Positions 1 to 5,557 of a stretch of DNA of 5,557 nt are shown piece after piece (the stretch's first letter is position 1; every line of letters begins with the position of its first letter). Made by a program: the position numbers and the translations under genes. The DNA is from Anaerolineales bacterium (GTDB lineage Bacteria; Chloroflexota; Anaerolineae; 4572-78; J111), in assembly GCA_012032575.1 (NCBI GenBank), contig JAAUSP010000523.1, positions 1-5,557 on the forward strand, in the 5' to 3' direction. The notes below the pieces were generated by a model. The model worked only from the letters and a program-made list of their open reading frames with translations, searched no databases and was not told where the DNA came from.

Positions 1-800
<800 letters not shown>

Positions 801-806
801 TTCCAT

Positions 807-811
807 CTCCT
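807..811 (-). promoter_or_regulatory. Ribosome binding site of glpX
   Basis: AGGAG on the minus strand lies 6 bases upstream of ATG 800 and sits inside the 17-base gap after the repaired sulP stop (TAA, 820-818). It decides the start: the in-frame ATG at 806 would have no spacer at all. Its position suggests that glpX is translated from a message shared with sulP. Confidence 0.75.
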
Positions 812-817
812 GAAGAT

Positions 818-2994
818 TTATCTATCAACCGCCTCAAGCAGTTTGGCCGCTTCCCAGGCCAGCATGCCCCCTTGCAAGACGCGCACCTTTGCGCCGTTTT
901 TTGTTTCAACAGATAGGCCGCCCGCTGACTGCGCCGCCCGCCGCGACAAACCACCACAATCTCGCGGTCGGGGGGCAGGGCCGGCGATTCGCCCAGCAGT
1001 TTGGGCAGCGGGATGAGTTGCGCCTGGGGAATATGCCCCTGCTCAAATTCGCGCGGTTCGCGCACATCAATCACCAGCGGCGGGGTGGGGCTGTGCATCA
1101 GTTCGCTCCACAACTCCTGGGGCGCAATATCGGCCACGCCGTTGGCGGGAATAGCGAGCAGCGGCAGCGGGATAATCTCATCGCTGGAACGTTTGGGCAG
1201 GTTTTGACACTCCTTAAAGGCCCGCACTTCACATTCATAAATGCAAGTGGCCGGGTCGAGGATGCGGTGGAAGATATAGCCAATGGCCTGGTCTTCGGCC
1301 AAAAAGTGATCGGGTCCAACCTGGTCCACAAAACCGGTAGCCTGCATCAGGCCGTAGATGGGCCGCTGGACCTTCATTAAAAACAAATCACCGCCGCGCT
1401 CGCGGCAGGCCCGCAGCAGCGATTCCAGCATGTGGATGCCGCTGATATCGCACTGATTGACGCCGTGCATGCGTAATAACAAGAACCGCTGGCGCGGATT
1501 GCGGGCCAGCATCTGGCGAATAGCTTCCTCAACATGATTGACCGCCCCAAAGTACAGGTCGCCCGAAATTTTAACGATGCCAAGCTGAGGACATTGAGGT
1601 TTGTGAGGTTGATGGGCAAAGTGCCTGAAGGTTTCATCGGGCAGCACGGCCTGAACCTGGGGCGTACTGGTCTTCATAATATAGTACCCCAGCGACATCA
1701 AAATACCGGTCAAAACGGCAAACTGAAGCGGTAGAAATAGGGTCGCCAACAGGGTCACGATCATAATCAGGGCATCACCCGGCGCTCCGCGCCAGAGACG
1801 GACCATCTCTTTGCGGTCAATCATGCCGTAGGCTGCCAGCAGCAGCATGCCCGCCAGCGCCGCACGGGGGATATAAGCTGCCAGCGGCGACAGGACCAAC
1901 ATCGCGGCCAGGACAAAAATGCCCGAAAAAACACTGGCCAGCGGCGTTTGCCCCTTAGCCTCGTAATTGAGGGCCGAGCGGTTGAACGAGCCGGAGCAGG
2001 CGTGGCCCGACAAAAAACCGCAGGCGATGTTGGCCAAGCCCTGGCCGATAAACTCCTGGTTGCTGTCGAGGCGCTGGCCGGACTGCACCGCCACCGAACG
2101 GGCAATCGAGGTGGCTTCGACCAGGCCAATGGCGGCCACCGCCAGCGCCCCCACCGATAAATCGCCGATTAATTTGATATCGGTCAGCGGCAAATCAGCC
2201 AGGGGCGGGAGGCTGTTCGGCAAATCGCCAATGATTTTTACCCCCATTTGATCCAGTCCAAACAGCGCTACCACTCCGGCGGCAGCCGCAAGGGTGATAA
2301 GCTGGCCGGGCCAGCGGGGATAAAAGCGGCGTAACACCAGGATAATGACCAATGTCCCCAGGCCCAGAGACAAACTGAGAAAGTGCGATTCGGGCAGGCT
2401 GAGCGCGATATTGCTCAGGGCATTGATCAGGCCGGATGAGGACCCGGCCTCCAGCCGCAGCAGCGAGCGCAGCTCTCCGACGGCAATCAGTACTCCGGCT
2501 CCGGCGGTAAAACCGATGATGACTGAATCGGATACAAAACTGACCAGCATCCCCAGCCGGGCCAGGCCCATCATCAAACGAAACAGGCCGACCATCACCG
2601 CCAGCAGACCGGCGGCGGCGATGTATGCCGGCGAGCCGACCGCAGCAACCGGCAGCAGGGTAGACAGCACCAGAATCGAGGCGGTGTTGGTGGGTCCACT
2701 GTGCAGGTGATTGGAAGACCCCCACAGCGCGCCGACAATGGCCGCCACGATGGCCGAATAAAGTCCCATTTGCGGCGGCAGTCCGGCCAGGATGGCGAAC
2801 ACAATCGCCTGGGGCAATAGCACCACCGCCACCGTCAGCCCGGCGAGCAGGTCCGCTTGCAGGTAGCTGGAGCGATAAGATTGAAAAATACGAGCCGGTC
2901 GGGAAAAAAAATGGGGGATCGGCTTCAGCGCCGCGGCGACAGGGTTAACTTCGGCTAAATTTTTGGGCAGAATCCACATTGCGGAGCCGATCAC
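818..2994 (-). CDS. SulP-family anion transporter with STAS and C-terminal rhodanese domain (one frameshift near the end)
   Basis: This is an inner-membrane SulP (SLC26-like) transporter for sulfate, bicarbonate or a related anion. Residues about 46-440 are the hydrophobic transport core, with DLLAGLTVAVVLLPQAI, the LPPQMGLYSA segment, SGPTNTAS and GSFNRSALNYEA, all SulP hallmarks. Residues ~470-578 are the cytoplasmic STAS domain (VKISGDLYFGAVNHVEE, CDISGIHMLESLL). A linker with Cys 584, 588 and 596 follows, then a rhodanese domain from ~621 (VIDVREPREFEQGHIP) with catalytic Cys 683 in CRGGRRS. Read as printed, the frame runs on to 766 with a nonsense tail that overlaps glpX. Adding one base to the T-run 897-902 (A6 on the coding strand) restores NGAKVRVLQGGMLAWEAAKL and a TAA at 820-818, giving about 725 residues. 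The start is GTG 2994 or ATG 2979; neither has a clear ribosome site. Substrate cannot be told from sequence. Confidence 0.9.
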
Positions 2995-3010
2995 AGAGTT
3001 ATTACGTGTT

Positions 3011-3053
3011 ACGTGTTGCGTCTTCCGCTCATCTCACCCAGCACGCAACACGT
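3011..3053. repeat. Inverted repeat, 11-bp perfect stem with 21-base loop
   Basis: ACGTGTTGCGT (3011-3021) is matched exactly by its reverse complement ACGCAACACGT (3043-3053). The left arm is preceded by TTACGTG, so TTACGTG occurs twice in direct order (3003-3009 and 3010-3016). It lies just upstream of the sulP start. It could fold in the sulP leader RNA, or be one copy of a dispersed intergenic repeat. No T-tract follows on the minus strand, so it is not a standard terminator for the protease gene. Confidence 0.65.
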
Positions 3054-3065
3054 TTTAGTGAAGAC

Positions 3066-3186
3066 TTACGCAGTCATGTCATTTCGAGCGACGAAGGAGC
3101 GAGAAATCCCTTCCAACTCGTCTGGCAAGCAAAATATTCAGGGATTTCTCGGCCTCTGGCCTCGAAATGACATGGGGACTGCGTAA
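3066..3186. repeat. 121-bp imperfect palindrome, MITE-like intergenic repeat
   Basis: The left arm (3066-3111) starts TTACGCAGT and contains ATGTCATTTCGAG and CGAGAAATCCCT. The right arm (3140-3186) contains the reverse complements of all of these in order, ending ACTGCGTAA. The arms differ only by a few bases after CGCAGT and by an unpaired block in the middle (11 bases left, 9 right). The loop is 28 bases (3112-3139). It has no coding capacity. The outermost paired bases include TA on both sides, but no convincing longer target-site duplication is visible. Similar ATTTCGAGCG...GAGAAATC palindromes recur between genes in several bacterial phyla, from memory. It may also act as a large hairpin at the 3' end of the protease message, whose stop codon lies 30 bases away. 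Confidence 0.75.
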
Positions 3187-3216
3187 CTCATGAGATTTGC
3201 CGGTATTGTACCACTA

Positions 3217-5557
3217 TTACAACGGAGCTTCAATTGTGGGAAATGCGGAGGGACAAATCAGGGGTAAGGGGTAAGTCAAGCTTGACCCGTCCGGAGTACC
3301 GGCGATAACCTCGCTGAGGGTGAGGTTAAGCTGGCCCTCGGCTTGAGCGGTCAGAGTGAGCGTAGCCAGGGTGAAATCGCCGGCCAGTGAAGCTGTTTGA
3401 CCCTGGCGGCTGGCGACGACCGTGACCAGTCCGGCCTTATTCTGGATAGATTCTACCGCGACCAGGCTCAAATCGGGGTGGAGGCGCAGATTTTCGACTC
3501 GCGCCAGGGCCGGATCAAACTGGAGTTTGAACTGCGCTCCGAACAGCCCCGGCTCGGTGAGGCCGTGAGCTACGATAGCAACCTCGAAACTTTGGCCGGG
3601 TTGAACGGCTGCCGGCCCCTGCAAGCTGAGTCCGGTTGGGAGAGGCAAGGGCGGCTCAGGTTGATTGGCGGTTTGACAATTTTGGAGAGTCGCGCACTCC
3701 TGCCCAACCGAGAAGGCGCGTCTGACGCATCTAGCGTGGCGTTGAAGCCATCACTGGCAATAACCCGGATGAGGCCGTCGTGAGTGGGCGGCAGTTGGGC
3801 GGTATCAACAGTATAGCTGGCCTGGCCGAGACGCGCCGCCAGCGGTAGCCAGGTTTGACCCTGATCGGCGCTGAAAAGTAGGTCGAAAAAGAGAGCATCC
3901 CCGTCGGCATCGGCGGCTGCCCAGGTGATGGTTTGCGGGCCGGCCAGGGTTTCGCCGCCATTGGGTGAGAGAACAGTCACGCTGGGGGCGTGATTGCTGG
4001 GGGTCAAGGTGAGCAGCGGGGCGTCGTTTTTGCTGACGGTAATTTTGGCGGCGGCGTTGGGGTCAATCTGAGTGAGGGTAAAGAAAAACGGGCTGGGTTC
4101 GCTGCTGGGCAGGCCGGTTTCAACATCGGCGAAGCCCACGTCAAAGCAGTGATGAGCCAGGGTGGTCTGGTCGCCGGCCTGCACGTCGAGGCAGTAATCG
4201 TCGCCGGGAGGCGGATTGAGGCCCGCCGTGCTGCTGAAACTGCTGCTTTCCAGCCGCAGCACCTCCGGCTCGGTCACACTGCCGTCGGGGTTGATAAAGC
4301 CGCTGACCAGCAAAACACCGCTCTGACCGCTCTCTACCGGCGGCTGGACACTGGTCAGCGGCGCGGCGATAGGGTTGGGCTGCAACAGCGGGCTGTTGAA
4401 AATTTTGTGGTAGGTATGGGGCGAAATCCAGGGTTGGGTGCAGTAAGCCATCACATCATAAGCCGAAGAAGGGTAAACAATGGGTGGATTGCTGTACAGG
4501 TCAATGCCGACCTCCTGTGTGTGCGGCGTTTGCAGGTAGGGCCAGTCGGGGTCAACCCAGATGTCGGCGCCTTCGGCTTTGAAGCAGGCGGCGTCTTCTT
4601 GTTGGGTGGGGGACCAGGCGTGCTGCGCGCCCAGGTTGTGGGCAATTTCGTGGACCAGCACCCGCGGCCCGCCGATATCCTGTTCGGGCCGCAGCCCGCC
4701 AAAAGCGACCCGGCCCGAATGTGGCCCGGCGCAGGAGGGACACCAGGCCGGGTCGGACGCGCCGCCGTTGTAAAATTGCTGGGGCAGCCAGCCAAAAAGC
4801 TGGTCGGGCCAGGTTTCAGCGGGCTGGCTCTGGGTGTAGAGCCAGTAGGTGTGCAGCAGTTGGCGCAGCACTTCGCCTTTGCTCAGCTCGCCCTGCCAGG
4901 TCATATCGGGCACAGGCAGGCGGTAATATTCGACGCCGGGGACGGGATACATGCGCTGTAGCCAGTAGTCAATCCCCGGTAGCTCGGGGGGCGTGACCCC
5001 TGATAGGTAATGGGCAAGTAGGCCACGCGCAGGGTCTTGCGGATAGCAAAATCTTCAATCAGGGTCAAGCTGACAGGGGGTTGCCCCGGCTGGTCTTGCG
5101 GCAGGGCTTCAACCAGAAAGGTCACAGGGCCGGTCATCCAGGCCGGGGGCGGGAAAAATTCAAAGTTGACCGAGTTAGCGAGACTCTGGCGCAGGGCGGG
5201 CAGTGCCAGCGAATTAAGCTGCGGCAAGGCAGCGGCGGGCAGAACACGGGTTTGGTTAGCCTGCTCCACTCCATCCTTGAGCAGACGCAGCCGCACCACC
5301 AGATCGCCGCCGGGGCAGGTGTCACCGCAGGCGGGATAGACCCGAACCAGGGTATGCCGTCCGGCCACCAGGGGAATGGAATTATTGCAGAAAATATGGG
5401 CCGGATGATTGGGGTCCGGCTGGCAGGGGGACAACTCCGGTTCATTAAAAACCTGGATCCCCTGAGTAATTTCCACTCCGCGCAGTTTCAGGGAGACGGA
5501 GGGGTGGGGAGTTGGAAGGTTGGAAGGTTGGAGGGTTGGAGGGTTGGAGGTTGGAAG
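3217..5557 (-). CDS. Secreted metzincin-type metalloprotease with Ig-like and cohesin-like modules (5' end outside window, two frameshifts)
   Basis: Numbering is from GTG 5476, with both frameshifts repaired (about 753 residues). Residues 1-170 form a beta-rich domain opening VEITQGIQVF and containing PLVAGRHTLVRVY. The catalytic motif HEIAHNLGAQH (residues 276-286, bases 4620-4652) is the metzincin zinc site HExxHxxGxxH. SAYDVMAYC around residue 343 supplies the Met-turn, followed by QPWISPHTY. A further beta segment (about 374-495) precedes an Ig-like module (about 496-588: SPNGGETL, ITWAAADADGDAL, ADQGQTW, IRVIASDGFN). The last 140 residues resemble a cohesin-type beta-sandwich (QPGQSFEVAIVAHGL, GAQFKLQFDPALARV). 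The frame is restored by one base in the C-run 4997-5000 (gives QGVTPPELPGIDYW) and one in the AA at 3713-3714 (gives DAPFSVGQEC). The frame stays open from 5476 to the window edge, through a Pro/Thr/Ser/Asn-rich stretch, and no signal peptide is seen, so the true start is probably outside. It is likely extracellular, with unknown target. Confidence 0.8.
5511..5557. repeat. Tandem octamer repeat GTTGGARG (six units, to window edge)
   Basis: On the plus strand there are two GTTGGAAG units, two GTTGGAGG units, one seven-base GTTGGAG and a final GTTGGAAG, which may continue past the window. On the minus (coding) strand the unit YTCCAACC has no stop in any frame. In frame with the protease it reads LPTSNPPTLQPSNLPT, a Pro/Thr/Ser/Asn linker. 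It is either a linker inside the secreted protease or a noncoding repeat just upstream of a GTG start at 5476. The seven-base unit lacks one G of a GGG run and could be another base-call error. Confidence 0.8.

Noticed and set aside
2195..2725. Second minus-strand open frame inside sulP
   Set aside because: It is out of frame with the membrane core and Arg/Gly/Ala-rich. The SulP frame has all the conserved motifs in this stretch.
3066..3186. Rho-independent terminator
   Set aside because: The stem is far longer than usual, with a mid-stem mismatch block, and no T-tract follows on either strand.
3061..3192. Target-site duplication around the palindrome
   Set aside because: The flanks AAGAC and CTCATG do not match. 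Only the TA inside the paired ends is shared, and that is expected from the palindrome itself.
3217..3648. A separate small gene for the cohesin-like module
   Set aside because: It has no start signal, and one added base joins it to the Ig-like module of the protease through the expected DAPFSVG sequence.
3990..4961. Plus-strand open frame of 323 codons opposite the protease catalytic domain
   Set aside because: It lies exactly antisense to sequence with a zinc motif and Met-turn, has Gly/Ala/Arg/Val-rich composition typical of GC-rich shadows, and shows no recognisable domain.
5511..5557. CRISPR array or telomere-like repeat
   Set aside because: The unit is a contiguous 7-8 base tandem with no spacers, too short for CRISPR, and it fits a linker-coding or simple repeat.

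Overview
The window looks like a piece of a moderately GC-rich environmental bacterium, most plausibly a Chloroflexota (Anaerolineae-type) genome recovered by metagenomics. This assignment is inference. It rests on three things: a large secreted metzincin protease with an Ig-like module and a cohesin-like module, intergenic palindromic repeats of the ATTTCGAGCG...GAGAAATCCC and ACGTGTTGCGT kinds, and GTTGGAAG-type tandem repeats. I associate these from memory with that phylum; no search was run. All real genes lie on the minus strand.

Layout in the direction of transcription, from right to left. (1) 5557-3217 is a metzincin-type secreted protease gene, open at the right edge of the window. 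It is broken into three pieces by two one-base deletions. It carries HEIAHNLGAQH, a Met-turn, a beta-rich segment, an Ig-like module and a C-terminal cohesin-like module. (2) 3216-2995 is an intergenic stretch with two inverted repeats: a 121-bp MITE-like palindrome and an 11-bp-stem hairpin. (3) 2994-818 is a SulP anion transporter with a STAS domain, a short cysteine-containing linker and a C-terminal rhodanese domain. (4) Only 17 bases further on, with a good AGGAG ribosome binding site between them, is a class II fructose-bisphosphatase (glpX-type) gene, so sulP and glpX probably form an operon. (5) About two thirds of the way through glpX, near position 140, homology switches abruptly to the NAD-binding domain of a proteobacterial-type dihydrolipoamide dehydrogenase, which fills the last ~138 bases. 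That junction is best read as a chimera (misassembly), or less likely a recombination scar.

The dominant technical feature is a set of four single-base contractions in runs of the same base, at about 386-390, 897-902, 3713-3714 and 4997-5000. Adding one base at each restores the family-typical protein sequence. A one-base expansion near 22-23 affects the lpd piece. This is the pattern of homopolymer sequencing error, so the true gene set is three intact or truncated genes plus a foreign fragment, not a string of pseudogenes.

Functionally, the transporter would import an anion such as sulfate or bicarbonate and carries its own sulfur-handling or redox rhodanese domain. The neighbouring phosphatase belongs to gluconeogenesis or the Calvin cycle. 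The protease appears to be an independent extracellular enzyme. No RNA gene, CRISPR array or transposase was seen.
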